A stretch of 64,000 nt of DNA from Corinectria fuckeliana (taxonomy: Eukaryota > Ascomycota > Sordariomycetes > Hypocreales > Nectriaceae): NCBI GenBank assembly GCA_019137255.1, contig WPDH01000157.1:1-64000 (forward strand), given 5' to 3'. The position numbers were made by a program, and so were the translations under genes. The notes under the pieces were generated by a model that ran no database searches, was not told the origin of the DNA, and worked only from the letters and a program-made list of their open reading frames with translations. Numbering within the stretch: the first letter of the stretch is position 1; each line of letters starts with the position of its first letter. Positions 46,610-58,103 of the stretch are shown here, one piece after another.

Positions 46610-47008
46610 AGAGTAAATCCACTCAAAGCGATTTGAATATCCGTGTGATGAATTTAGAGGGACTAGGCACTGCCACTGGGACTGGCATACTAGGATTAAC
46701 CACTGGCGCTTGCGAAGTCCAATCAAAGCGAGTTTATGTGACAGAAGTGACTGTTTGTCGACGATGTTCGTTGAAGGTGGGCCGTCCCAAGTTGGAAATA
46801 TCGTATGGTGGTGGGCTTACTTGGTCCAACTTACCTTTGACAGCAATAGTCCTGCTCTCCCGTCCGGGCTTTCAACCTACACAACGCTGGGTCTGGGCAT
46901 CAAGTGATGCCTGCCACGCCTCAAATACTGCAGCCGCATAATTAACCCAGCGCAACCCTCATCACTCGCATGAACTCGCTGATCTTTGGCGAGGCGGCGC
47001 ATTGAAGC
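46610..47008. other. Intergenic, no gene seen
   Basis: 399 bp between MDV1 and the JmjC gene on the same strand, holding the MDV1 3' UTR and the next promoter. No feature recognised. Confidence 0.5.
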
Positions 47009-48553
47009 ATGGCGTCGACCGCGCATGGGCTCTTGCTCGCCAGGTACCTGGATGCGGCTCAAGCCGTAGCTCAACCGTCACACCATCACCGCCAGGGTGA
47101 CAATACGCCAGGGGGGCTAGCTGTACGCAGGGATAGTGAGGAAGACTGCTCGAAGGGCAACGACGGAGCTTCACCCGGCGCACAGGATCCTGCGGCGGTG
47201 GCCGTGACGGAGCTGCTCTCCCGGCAAGCCCGCGTGCTCGTCGGGCTTCACAAGGCCCTAGCCTCCGATTCCAATGCCGCCCACGGAGTAGACGAGGGGC
47301 TCTTCAAGAAAAGGATCGCAGACCTGGTCTCCATCTCCACGTCCAAGTTCTACGCGTACCGCTACGACCTCCTCCCGGCCATCTGGCGCCAGATCTACGC
47401 CGACACGCTCATCCTTGAGACCCATCGCCTCCTCCTGCGGCCGCTCCTGGCCGCCCAGGCCCTCCCGGAAGACACGCTCGATGCCGTCGTCGACAGACTC
47501 GACAGGGCCCTCATCACGGCCGGTGGCGGGGGCCGGCGGCCGTGGCTCGAGAAGACGCTGCAGATGCTCGAGGAGATCTGGACCGGCGCCGACGAGCACC
47601 ACGGCGGACGTCCCCCGAAGCGCCAACGGAGGGACACGGTCACCGAGCGCGGCTTCTCGGCCGACGAGCCGTTCGGCAGGCCGTCTTTGTCGCCCGAGCG
47701 GGCGTGTCCGCGGCACTCCGGGTGGACCATGGAGCAGTTCGAGGACTACATGAACAGCCCCGGAGGGGAGCCGTGGCCCATTGTCCTCACGGACTTGATC
47801 GGAGACTGGCCCGCGCTGGCGGACTGCCCGTGGAAAAGCCCCGAGTATCTACTGTCCAAGACGTTTGGAGGGAGGCGTCTCGTGCCCGTCGAGGTTGGGA
47901 GGAGCTACGTCGACGACGGCTGGGGTCAGGAGTTGATTCAGTTCCGCGATTTCCTCTCCCGCTACGTCGAAACCAACTCGTCAAACACAGCCGCCGCCTC
48001 CTCCTCCTCCTCCTCCTCCTCGCCCACCGGCTACCTCGCCCAGCACAACCTCTTCCAGCAGATCCCCTCGCTGCGCAACGACATCCGCGTGCCGGACTTC
48101 TGCTGGGTCGACGTGCCGGGCCACCCGGTCTCGGCCGCGCGCAACCAGCCGCTGCTCGCCGTGCCGCAGCTCAACGCCTGGTTCGGCCCGGCGCGCACCA
48201 TCACGCCGCTGCACACCGACGGCTACCACAACCTGCTGTGCCAGGCCGTTGGCGCAAAGTACCTGCGGCTGTACCCGCCGGCGGCCTCGCGTGCCATGCG
48301 CCCGCGCGGGCCCGAGCACGGCGTCGACATGAGCAACACCAGCGCGCTCGACGTCGGCGTGCTCGAGGGCTGGGATCCGCTGCCGGAGGGCGTCGGCGGC
48401 GAGCACGTGCGGCGGACGAGGGCCCAGCTCGAGGGCGTCGAGTACAGAGAGTGCATCCTGGAGCCTGGGGATGCGCTGTTGATCCCTATCGGGTGGTGGC
48501 ATTATGTTCGGAGCTTGAGCGTGAGCTTTAGTGTAAGCTTCTGGTGGAACTAG
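47009..48553 (+). CDS. JmjC-domain (JMJD5/KDM8-like) oxygenase
   Basis: An uninterrupted ORF of 514 residues, start AGCATGGCG. The N-terminal ~230 residues are helical and variable. The C-terminal cupin_8/JmjC domain runs from about 240 to 514. The iron triad is visible as His402-x-Asp404 (in TPLHTDGYHN) and His498 (in GWWHYVRSLS), and the KYLRLYPP segment after the first pair supplies the usual 2-oxoglutarate-binding Lys. Overall resemblance is to the JMJD5/KDM8 group, which are Fe(II)/2-oxoglutarate hydroxylases or demethylases of proteins; the substrate in fungi is not established. A serine tract at about residues 331-338, coded by a (CTC)n repeat at about 47,998-48,021, sits within the domain and is probably a surface loop. 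The gene is very GC-rich with strong third-position G/C, which explains long shadow frames on both strands. Confidence 0.9.
   Translation: MASTAHGLLLARYLDAAQAVAQPSHHHRQGDNTPGGLAVRRDSEEDCSKGNDGASPGAQDPAAVAVTELLSRQARVLVGLHKALASDSNAAHGVDEGLFKKRIADLVSISTSKFYAYRYDLLPAIWRQIYADTLILETHRLLLRPLLAAQALPEDTLDAVVDRLDRALITAGGGGRRPWLEKTLQMLEEIWTGADEHHGGRPPKRQRRDTVTERGFSADEPFGRPSLSPERACPRHSGWTMEQFEDYMNSPGGEPWPIVLTDLIGDWPALADCPWKSPEYLLSKTFGGRRLVPVEVGRSYVDDGWGQELIQFRDFLSRYVETNSSNTAAASSSSSSSSPTGYLAQHNLFQQIPSLRNDIRVPDFCWVDVPGHPVSAARNQPLLAVPQLNAWFGPARTITPLHTDGYHNLLCQAVGAKYLRLYPPAASRAMRPRGPEHGVDMSNTSALDVGVLEGWDPLPEGVGGEHVRRTRAQLEGVEYRECILEPGDALLIPIGWWHYVRSLSVSFSVSFWWN
47998..48021 (+). repeat. (CTC)n trinucleotide repeat coding polyserine
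   Basis: Eight in-frame repeats within the JmjC gene that encode a run of Ser residues. A likely site of length variation between strains. Confidence 0.85.
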
Positions 48554-48785
48554 ATTACACATGCGTCTCCTGTTAGGAAGGACGCTGAGAGTTGGGACGA
48601 ACGTCCTCGAGGGTTATGACTCCAAGGCAAAGCGTCGCCAAAGGATGATGCGGAAAGCTTATCCATGAGAGTCACATATCACTCTCAGCTTGGGCATGGA
48701 AGCCACCTTCTTAAACGGCAAACAGAATACGGGAAAATATTTTGTGCCCAGTAGCTAAATAGTTCAAGCCAAGCACAGCTGGGAC

Positions 48786-50330
48786 TCAACCCTGCCCAAA
48801 AGCCGCTGCGGCTTCCTCCATGCTATCACCCGCCCCTTGAGCCTCCCGACGTGCCTTGGCCCCGGCCTTCAGCACTTCCCACTTCTCGCGGTACTTCTCC
48901 AGTGTCTTCTGCATCTTCCTGTTGTCCTTCTCCAGCCGCTCCATCTGCTTCACCGTGGCCGATAATTGCTCCTCCATCTCCCGGTTCTTCCTGCGCATGG
49001 CCTCATCGTTGGTTTTGCTGACCGCGGTGGGGGACCCGGGTCGCATCAGACGGTAGCTCTCGGCGAGGGCCATGGCGGAGTTCTGAGCACTGGCTTCGAA
49101 GGCGTGGAGGCGCTTGGTGAGTTTGTCGAGCATGTCCTTGAGTGACTTGTTCTCCGTGTACAGTTCTTCGATGGTGTTGTTCAGCTCCCTGTCGGTGTTG
49201 GCGCGGCCGATGCGGCGTTTGGCTCCGGGGGAAAGGGGAGGAGGGGCTTCCCGGGCATCAACAAAGTCGTCATCGTCATCTTCCGGGGCATGGAGGTCGG
49301 TGTGCGAAGAAGCCTCCAGACGCCGCTTCTCCTTCTCGGCAAAGCTCAGGATGTTGGCATAAGACATGGTGTGGCCCGTCGTGGGCACAACATAGAACGA
49401 GTCGTTGGGCTTGTGCCCCTCCCTAGCCAGTGCCTGCATAGTTGCCCTGGAGTAGATCTTGGACAGGTCTGGTTCTGAGATCTTGGATGGCGAGGCCTTG
49501 AGATGGCTGCGCTTGGTAGGCGATGTCTCGGGGGTTTCTGGTGGCTCCGACGCTATCATCTCCTCCTGAATAAGCGGCAGTCCGGCAAAGGCCAGGGGGG
49601 CCGAGATCTTGTTGATCAGGCTCCCAAAGGTGTTGTAAAAGCGGGTGTATCCTCCATCGTCACTCGCCCCCGGGGCGGCATCGGGTCGTGGGGACGCAGT
49701 GCTCCTCCCGTGACTCTCGGATCGCGGCTGCGACGGGGCTGGGGGAACCCAGGTGGGCTTCCCAGGCTGGTGGTCGATGATGTTCTGCATCTTGGCCTTG
49801 GGTCCATGAGGACGCGAGGCAGCATCGACATTGCCCGGCGCCTGGTCGTTGGAGACGCTGGGGGCGAGGGGCTGGCCTCTGTACTTGGATCGAATGCCTC
49901 TGGCGGTGGCCAGGTTGCTCGCGATGGACGACGACATCTCGCGAGAGGCATAGCGGCGCTGCGTAGGCGGGCTCAGCTTCTGCGCGGCCTTGGACACGGC
50001 AGCCTCGGCGACAGAGCCCTTCTTGGCATGGGCGTCCTGGCCGGCGGGGTTGTCCTTGTCGGAGGGCTTCTCGTTCTGGTCGGCATCGCTAGACTGCGAG
50101 GCCGGCTCGCTGGGGAGCTTGAGGATGTCGGCGAGCTTTCGGTGGTGCTCCTCGAGGAGCTTGAGGGTGCGGAGGGCCTCGACGCTGGAGGTGGACCTGG
50201 CGGCGTGGGCGAACTCGCCGGCAGCCTGCGTATGCTCGTTGATTGCGACGACGGTGTCGGAGGAGTGGCGGGTTGCGACAGCGGCCGCGCGCGCGTGGTC
50301 GTGGGCCTTTACCAGTGGCGAGGAATCCAT
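48786..50330 (-). CDS. MIT-like N-terminus and coiled-coil protein (Atg38/NRBF2-like candidate)
   Basis: One exon, 514 residues, start ATGGATTCC. Residues about 5-75 are Ala/His-rich helices resembling a microtubule-interacting-and-transport (MIT) fold: VKAHDHARAAAVATRHSS, then a second and a third helix with LKLLEEHHRKLADIL. The middle (about 80-330) is disordered and Ser/Pro/Lys-rich, with a more conserved-looking island GGYTRFYNTFGSLINKIS. The C-terminal ~130 residues form coiled coils (NNTIEELYTENKSLKDML and a Lys/Glu-rich helix to about 500). An N-terminal MIT followed by coiled coil is the layout of Atg38/NRBF2, which stabilises the autophagy PI3-kinase complex I; that assignment is an inference from architecture only. 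A 9-codon upstream ORF begins 8 nt before the start and overlaps it. The 231 bp to the JmjC gene are convergent and empty. Confidence 0.75.
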   Translation of the reverse strand: MDSSPLVKAHDHARAAAVATRHSSDTVVAINEHTQAAGEFAHAARSTSSVEALRTLKLLEEHHRKLADILKLPSEPASQSSDADQNEKPSDKDNPAGQDAHAKKGSVAEAAVSKAAQKLSPPTQRRYASREMSSSIASNLATARGIRSKYRGQPLAPSVSNDQAPGNVDAASRPHGPKAKMQNIIDHQPGKPTWVPPAPSQPRSESHGRSTASPRPDAAPGASDDGGYTRFYNTFGSLINKISAPLAFAGLPLIQEEMIASEPPETPETSPTKRSHLKASPSKISEPDLSKIYSRATMQALAREGHKPNDSFYVVPTTGHTMSYANILSFAEKEKRRLEASSHTDLHAPEDDDDDFVDAREAPPPLSPGAKRRIGRANTDRELNNTIEELYTENKSLKDMLDKLTKRLHAFEASAQNSAMALAESYRLMRPGSPTAVSKTNDEAMRRKNREMEEQLSATVKQMERLEKDNRKMQKTLEKYREKWEVLKAGAKARREAQGAGDSMEEAAAAFGQG

Positions 50331-52470
50331 GGCTCCATACAGTGAGGAAGCCGAGGAGGGTTCTTGAAGCGAAGGTGATTAATTTGACCAGTGGGGCTGG
50401 TCGGTGTACTATGTACAAGGTGAAGAGGCGTGGACGGTTGGATGAGTTTGGGTTGGGGTTGGGGGAAGAGTGTGGGGAGAGATGATGACGGGACAGGAGG
50501 TCTAATAATGGATTTCTACCGCGAGTGCATGTACCTGGGTAATAAAACAAGTGCCTTGATGGAGAGGGGCCACGAGGTGCCGCGTGAGACCTTGAGGAGT
50601 CAGGGAAAACGTTGAATAATTAAGTAGGTATGTACGTAGTGAATTTCTCTGCGTCCTCTCTTTTTGCAAAGTACATGGGAGAAATATACTCATTTTACCC
50701 TGGTCCGGCGAGAATCACAGTTGTGAACAGGCCATTCTATGCAATCTCCGTAGTATGTACGTGGTACGTTTGCTCCCAAGTCGCCATGGACTTTCAAGTC
50801 AGTCGCCGCATTCGGCTGCAGCCCAGAACAGCCTCCCACTTACCTACGAAATAGCCCGCGCTTGGCGGGGAGAGCTCGGGGAGAGCTCGGCGCTGTGTGG
50901 GGGAACCCGTTGTGCGGGTAGATAAGTGAGTGAGGTCAAAGATGGGGAACCAACTTGTCTTGGTGTGGTGGCATTGTCGGAATGGAACGATGCCGAGACA
51001 GTGGTGCTTGGGTCTTTGATTATTGGGAATATTTGAATGTCTCGTCCCAGCCTGAACTTTGTAGTGTTTTGAGGCTCAAGATGGACGCAGCTCAACTTCA
51101 ATTGCATGTATGTGATGCCTGTTACCCCAAGTAGGTTCCGTGGGACTGGTTCTGTGCAAGTACTTGGTGTCATCCTAGTGTTGCTGTAAGGAAGGACATG
51201 ACGCGACATAACGAGCACCAACGGGTTATACAGTAGTGAGTTCGTGGTGGGAACTACCCAGAAGCATTGCTCAGTCGGTTAATCAGTTCATACGTAGTAC
51301 ACCCGGAGAGACCATGACAGCATTGACTTGAGTCTCACTACATGTTCTTCGTACTGTACTATGCTAGCTCGCACAACTCGACGAGTCTTACCAGTTTAGG
51401 ACGACGGCGGGCAGCTTGACATCGTCATCCATATCTCCGACAAGCCCCTCGCCAGGGACAATCCCTAAATAACCTCCATCTCGGTATCTACTATTATCCA
51501 TCTCCATTCCACCGGCGCTCCGGGCATCAACCCTAATCAAACATCGGAGGAGACGAGTTGTCCGTCAGGAACTCCGAGCCCAGGAGAGAGTTCCGAATCC
51601 GCCGGATTCCCCAAGGCGTGGCAGCAAGACTGGTCTCAGCGCCTCGCCAGTAGACTGAAAACCAATACATACATAGCCTACATAGTAAGTACGAATTACG
51701 AAGTCCCTTCGGACGGGAACGGTGAGGGTCCGTCCACCGATCCAGGGAGAGTCAAAGAGGGTCCAAAGCGGGTCTTTGGCGACAGCTTCAACCAGGATCA
51801 CCGGAGGTCCTCCCATTGGCGCCCCCACTTCAGCCAGCTAGACAAACAGGGGGCCCTCGCACTCGCAGAGTTACTAGACCTAGGCCTAGTCCTACGACGC
51901 CGAATGCACTCGGGGTTGCAAGCCGGCGTCGCCTCTTGTGCTCTCCGACAATTCTCCTCTCCTTATTCCGTATAGCGACTCGTCAATCCAACAACCCCTT
52001 CCTTTCCGAGTCATCCTCGGACCTGATGCGTACCCCGTAGTTAGACGCGGCGAATCTCCCAGCACACTCTCGAGTAGAGGACCGGTTACATGACTTGTCC
52101 GCCAAGCGCATCAAGCTAAGCTCGGTACCGAAGAGCCCAGTAGCAAGCAATCTTGCAAGTTGCGCCAAACCGACGACGTCAACCAACTCGGTCAACCAAG
52201 GCCAACAAGCTCCCGTCCCCGTCCCCCGTCCCCGTCCTGCTCATCACCTCCGAAAGCTCACCAGCTCCCCCGGCTCGGACCCGCCGGCTCGCGAAACTAA
52301 GCAACGCGATATTACGAGCTCATCTGTCGGGCTGTATCCCCCACCGCCGACAACCGCCGCTGCATCTTCGTGCGCAACCGTGGCCAGTACCTTTGCGCCC
52401 ATCCCGTAGTGAGGGACCCATCGTTCGCCTTCTTATACTCCCCCCCTCCCCCCCCCGCGACGATCCAACC
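50331..52470. promoter_or_regulatory. Divergent intergenic region upstream of the sterol-transporter gene
   Basis: 2.1 kb with no credible gene, bearing TACGTA-type elements near 50,630, 50,755 and 51,292 and a 13-mer AGTACGAATTACG at 51,688-51,700 that recurs at 56,554-56,566. The part after about 51,800 is pyrimidine/C-rich and probably the leader of the downstream gene, whose frame is open but unconserved upstream of the ATG. Confidence 0.4.
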
Positions 52471-55400
52471 ATGGACACCAACAGCGGCCTCAATAAGCTC
52501 CTCCCCAAGTCCATATCCTCCAAGCGCCTGCGAAGGAAGCAAGAGCGAGACTCTGAGGGGCCCGGCCAGGATCGCGACGACGTGCGCGGCCGTGCAGAGG
52601 CCAGCCGTGAGACGCTCGTGAGCGATGGCACACAGTCAACAACCAACATGGCCGACGATGAAGAATCCAGAAGCTACGGCTCCTACGAGTCCGATCCCGA
52701 ACTGTGAGTACCTGCTTCTCTTGCTCCAGAGCCTCCTGCTCTTACCCTGCCTTGTCTGCCACTGCTGCCCGCGGCTGCTACTCCTGTCGTTGAGTGGAAC
52801 CGACAGACAATCCACAACCTCGCATTTGCAAGAAACACACACACACACACACACACACACCCGGTCCCAGTCAGCCTCCAGCCATCATCACCACGTGTGT
52901 TGCATCTATAGGCATATCCTTCTCTCGTGGCATTCGCCTTCTACTGCCCATTCCCGTCCGCTCCGTTACGCCTTTCAAGGGCTTGGCACGCATTAACCCC
53001 CCTCTGTTCCGCCTCCATCACCTCTTTGCCTATCACTTTTCTGACTACGGGAACGTCACGCCTAGGCCCCTAGCTCGAGCTTCCATCTCGACCCATCCAT
53101 CCCAAATCGGATACCTCACCACATCCTCCTCCGTAGTCCAAGCCGCGCATCTCCCCGAAACCCAATCTTCCGCCACCGACGTCGACTCCAAATCCAACAG
53201 CAGTACGTCCAAGAAGTCATCGACTTTCCCATCGAAGCGATCCGTCTCGGTCGAGTCCAAGGAACTCCGGCTCGGTCGGAGCAAGACTAGCCTGCTGCCT
53301 CCCCACAAGCCGTCCCGCCGGTCACCGTCGCCGGGCGCCAAGTTCAAGGGCATCTTCAAGCCAAAGAAGAGCTCCGGTAACAGTTCCCCGGACCGGCCGC
53401 CGCCTTCAAACTCTCTCCCACCGCCTCAGCCCTCCGACCAACAGGTCGCCCCCACCACCGATCCCGACCCCGACCCTTCAAAGGTTCCACACATCATCGA
53501 GCCACCTGCAGCCGCCAAAGTTGCTCCCCTTGACAAGCGGTCGAGAGTGCAGCCGCGGGTCGACACCACAGTTCCTCCTCGAACTCCGCCGACCGGCGAC
53601 AAACCTGCTCCCGCCATCCTCAACACGCCGCCGACTCCCACCGAGTTCGTCAGCTCTTCCGCACAGTCCTCCCCCGACCGGAAGTCTTTCTGGAACGGCT
53701 CGGGCCCTGGTTCGAGCACAAATGGCACTTCGCCTGCGCGGAACATGAACAACGGCCACCGAAGGAGCCGATCTGGATCTATAAGCATCGGCCCAAGCAA
53801 GCTCTCCAACATCGTCTCGGCTCCTCTGTCGCCCATGCCAGAGAGCGGTGAGGCAACCCCGAACCCCACATCGAGCTTCTTCTCGTCGATGTTCTCGGTC
53901 GCTCAGAACGCCGCAAGCTCGTTGAGCAGCAATATACAGAACACTAGCATTGGACTCGGTGGTAACAAGAGCAGGTCGTCGACCCCCAAAGCCGAAGAAG
54001 ACTCATCAGAACCAAGAGAGTCCGAAGAAACGGCCGAACCTACACCAACAGCAAAGACGCGGCCACAAATACAGACACAGGCACAGATGGAGGACACCAG
54101 CCACCATAGACGGTCCGCTGTGCAAACCCTCGGTGCTGGCGAGTTGAGCCTCAGCCAGCTTGGCCTCGGTGAAGCTCCCAACTCTATAACAACCCCAATG
54201 AGTGCCAAATTCCCCGACGTGACCGATACACGTGCTCGATCCGAGTCGGCACCAGTCGACTCGCCCATAAGCCCAGTGGATTTCCTCCCAGACGAGTCAT
54301 CCAGCCGGCCTAGATCGCTACATGACACGGTCAATGGCGATCGGACTCCTCCGCCCCCCGACTTCATCGATAGAACTAGTGGAGTGCAACGAACGTCGAG
54401 TCTCCGAAGCGCCCTGAAACAGCCTCACCGAAAGCGTGGGAGCTCCGTCACAACCGGAAACACTATAGGGGCGGCAATTGTTGCGGCCAACACCTCTCTA
54501 GCTCATCCGAACTTGAGCGCCCCCAAGCTGACGGGCTTCGCCATCGCCAGCAAAAAGAGGAACCGCGATTTCCATGATTTATTCAAGAGCGTACCTGACG
54601 ATGATTACCTTATTGAGGACTACAGCTGTGCCCTGCAGAGAGAGATTCTCGCGCATGGCCGGCTTTACGTCTCAGAAGGTCACCTTTGCTTCAGCAGCAA
54701 CATTTTGGGATGGACCACCACGCTTGTTATGAGCTTCGACGAGATAGTTTCGGTTGAGAAGCGAAGCACAGCGCTCGTCTTCAAAAACGGCCTGATGGTA
54801 ACAACACTGCACGCGAAGCACATTTTCGCCAGTTTTACAAGCAGAGACGCTACCTACGACCTGATTGTCAACATCTGGAAATTGGGTCATCCGACACTGA
54901 AGAGCACCCTCAACGGAGTCCGATTAGAGGGGACCGGCGGTGACAAGACGGAAAAGGATGATGTCGAGCCGTCAGGCCACGATGAGGATCAAGGCGGATC
55001 CGAGTCGGATGATGAGAGTGAGGACGACGAAGAAGAGTATTACGACGAAGACGTCCACGACGAAATACACAATCTAAGTCTCACCGAAGCCATTGGCGGC
55101 GAGGGAGATGCTGAGAAGGCCACGGCATCTAGAAAGACTTCTGGAGCGGTTACGGCGAACGGTGGGGCCTCGGAGGATGCCCCAGCCGCGTCGGGAAGCT
55201 CTGGGAATTTCCCAGGTCCATCTACACATGGGCCAACAGAGTGTGGAGATGCGGCAACGCACTACGATAGAATAGTTGGGGATGACATCATTCCCGCTCC
55301 TATCGGCAAAGTGTACGACTTGCTGTTCGGCCCGGCATCCATCACCTGGATGATCCAGTGGCTGACTGGAGAACAAAAATGCTTCGACCTGGTGATGGAG

Positions 55401-56419
55401 GAGAAGAAGGGATTGAGCCTCGACGACCGAAGCCGCAACTACACGTACATCAAACCTCTGAATGGTGCGATCGGCCCGAAGCAGACCAAGTGTATCGTCA
55501 CTGAGACAGTAGACAACCTCGATTACGAAAAGGCCATCAACCTCAGCGTTTCGACTCAGACCCCAGACGTGCCGAGCGGAAACGTCTTCAGCGTCAAGAC
55601 CAAGTACTGTCTCTCGTGGGCCGAGAACAATGCCACTCGGATGCAGGTCAACTGCACTATCGAGTGGAGCGGCAAGAGCTGGCTAAAGAGTAAGTGGAGT
55701 GTCTGAGACGAGTGTTGTGGAATGCCCTCTAACGGTATACAGGTCCCATTGAGAAAGGTGCTACCGATGGCCAGATACAGTTCTGCAAAGACATATTCGC
55801 AGCTCTCAAGTCGGCTGTGTCGACTCGGGCGCCCGCCCCAGCCCCAGCTCTCCCCCTCCCTTCTGCGATGAAGGGCAAGAGAAAGGGCAAAAAGGTCAAG
55901 ACGGCAAGCGTGCCACTCGTGGAGAACAACGTGCCGAAGCGGCCGGACACTAAGAGCTGGGGCGCTTTGGAGCCAGTGCGTGGGCTTCTAGAACCCCTAG
56001 CCGACGTGATTCAGCCCCTTCTCACAGGCAATGTCATGTATGGGCTTCTCGTGGGTCTGCTGGTCGCTACGTGGTTCGGGTACGGGTTCACGCCGAGCAA
56101 CAGCGTCGGAGATGTGGGTGTGTACAGGCCTGAGAGGCTCGCGGCATACGAGGAGATCTGGCGAAGGGAGGACAGCGAGCTCTGGGAGTGGCTAGAGGAG
56201 CGAGTTGGGTTGGATCGTCTGAATGCGGACCGGTCGACCGTTCGCAAGCGGGCGGTGGAGCCGAGAACGGTCGAGGAGAGTCTGAGGGCAGCCCGAATGG
56301 ACGAGCTTGAAGTCGCCGAGGCAATTCGAGTGACGGAAGAGAAGCTGCGGGTGTTGAAAGGCGTGATGGGAAAGAAGGCGAAGGCTGAAAAGAAGGCCGG
56401 TGACAAGATACCAGAGTAA
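52471..56419 (+). CDS. Lam/Ysp2-type sterol transporter (GRAM, VASt, C-terminal TM)
   Basis: Three exons (52471-52703, 53066-55689, 55743-56419) give 1,177 residues, start AACCATGG. The long N-terminal half is disordered and Ser/Pro-rich. A GRAM (PH-like) domain lies at about 574-683, a highly acidic stretch follows, then a VASt/StART-like domain (about 810-970) opening HYDRIVGDDIIPAPIGKVYD. A basic segment KGKRKGKKVK precedes a single membrane helix at about 1049-1068 (VMYGLLVGLLVATWFGYGF), and a short helical tail ends the protein. This is the architecture of yeast Lam/Ltc proteins, anchored in ER membrane at contact sites and moving sterol between ER and plasma membrane or mitochondria. 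Intron 1 (362 nt, with a (CA)13 run) is unusually long for this window, so a missed small exon is possible; the join LPLARASISTHPSQIGYL reads well. Confidence 0.88.
52835..52861 (+). repeat. (AC)13 microsatellite in intron 1
   Basis: Thirteen uninterrupted AC dinucleotides inside the first intron of the sterol-transporter gene. Confidence 0.9.
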
Positions 56420-57230
56420 GGGCACATAGATTATGATTGTATTGTATATCAGCACCATACGCTCCGAGGGGGGAGTAGCGAACCCCGTGTTTCTTTGTCA
56501 ATGCACAATGTTGCTAACTTGTTCCTGATGTGTGAGATGTGTGGCACACTATGAGTACGAATTACGGCCCTCCGGGGAGTCGGGGCGCTTGTGAAGGACG
56601 ACGATTGCCCGGGGTAAGCAAGATATGCAGGCACAACCAGCATTACCTCACCACCAAGGACTGTACGTAAGTACTGACCCAAGGACTCTGGGTGGAGAGC
56701 GGCAGACATGTGCCAGGGAAGGATGAGGGAGCCGATGACAGCCATGATAGCAGCAGCCGGGAATGCCAAGGTAGGCCCAAGGTCTAGACTCATCCATTGT
56801 GTCTGGATTTAGTCTCGGCGGGTGTGATGACGATGAATCACGCGGCGAGGCACCACGTGCGTCACTAAACAGATGGAAATGGTTTGCAGCTGGTTGGACC
56901 GCCTTGTAAGGCGTTCTCAGCCGTTCCCGGCTACCCTGGAGTTTATGTGGAATGTCTAGCTAGGATGGGGAGAGCGCCACGGCTTCAGCCTTTATAGCCC
57001 TAAAATGATCGACGGGAGGGTGCAGGAGCTCAACCATTTTATTTGAGTTGGATGTGCCATGAGCTGGGGTTGGAGTAGCAGCGAAGAGTGGAACTTATGG
57101 GTAAGGTTGTGAAGCCTATGTTGTAATGGTGGCAGATTGGAGATGCAGGATAAACCGGATAGCCCGATGCGCAGCAAAAGGATGACACTTATAGGCAGAG
57201 TCAAAGGAAGAAAAGCTCATTCCTATTACA
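56420..57230. other. Intergenic up to the right AT-rich arm, weak hydrophobic ORF
   Basis: No firm gene. A minus-strand ORF (56,793-56,449) starts with an ATG and a hydrophobic stretch resembling a membrane or signal segment, then loses protein character; I leave it unannotated as a CDS. AGTACGAATTACG at 56,554-56,566 repeats a 13-mer found at 51,688. Composition changes sharply at about 57,225. Confidence 0.4.
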
Positions 57231-57825
57231 CATAGAGTATGATTAATATGTTCTTAGGATGCATTTTAAGTTAACAACATAATACTATATTCACAATCTT
57301 ATAACCTTCTGTGAATATTTAACAGTTACCCTTACTATGTCTTAGTTACACTCCTAAAATCTATTCTAACTTAACTAACTTTCTTTATAGACCTTTTTTA
57401 CCCTCTTTCCACTCTTATATTATCACTATATTATACATAATATGTAGGCTAAGCAAAATAAAGAATATTAAGATTATAAACTATCTCTCTCCTCCCCTTA
57501 AGAAAAATTTTTCACTATAAAACCTGCTCTTACTACAGGCTAAGCCTAGTATAAAAATAACTTATAATTAATTTAAAGATCTTATTATTAAAACTAAATA
57601 TAAACTTAAAGTAATTATCCTAAGAGCTGCTTTCCTCTTAGTTTAGAAAATAATAGTAACCCTAGCTAATACTATTATAAGCTATACTTAATATATAAGT
57701 AGTAAGATCTTAATCTTACTATCTCTTATAAAAATAATTATAACTACTATTAAAAAAGTAGTATTAGCTACCCTTTAGAAAACACTTATTAAGGCCTTAA
57801 CTTAAGCTTAAGTTACTTATAATAA

Positions 57826-58000
57826 GAGTGTAAGAGTTAGAGTAGTATACCTAACCTTTAATAGAAAGTCCTAGCTATAAGGCTAAAAAGATTAAACAAT
57901 TTAAGTAAGCTATATCACTTAATTATACTATATAACAGGTTATAAGAGAGCTCTTAGCGAGCTCTTAGCGAGCTCTTAGCTTAGCTGTACCCTTATAATT
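57826..58000 (+). repeat. ~170-bp direct repeat, copy 1
   Basis: Matches 58,332-58,500 in the same orientation. It ends with three 11-bp units GCTCTTAGCGA (57,950-57,982). Confidence 0.8.
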
Positions 58001-58051
58001 ATCCCCCCCTCTTAACAGCACGTCCTAAGCTGCTAGCTTATTAGTAGGTGT

Positions 58052-58103
58052 AGCACAGCCTCTTCTGCTCTAAGCGTAAGCAGCCTCTTCTGCTTTAGGC
58101 GTA
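58052..58103 (+). repeat. Short tandem (AGCCTCTTCTGCTYTARGCGTA)x2
   Basis: Two near-identical 22-bp units in the less mutated spacer between the two 170-bp repeats. The CpG sites are kept, in contrast to surrounding DNA. Confidence 0.65.

Noticed and set aside
47542..48531. 329-codon ORF overlapping the JmjC gene in another frame
   Set aside because: Ala/Arg-rich composition typical of a shifted frame in GC-rich coding DNA, with no domain.
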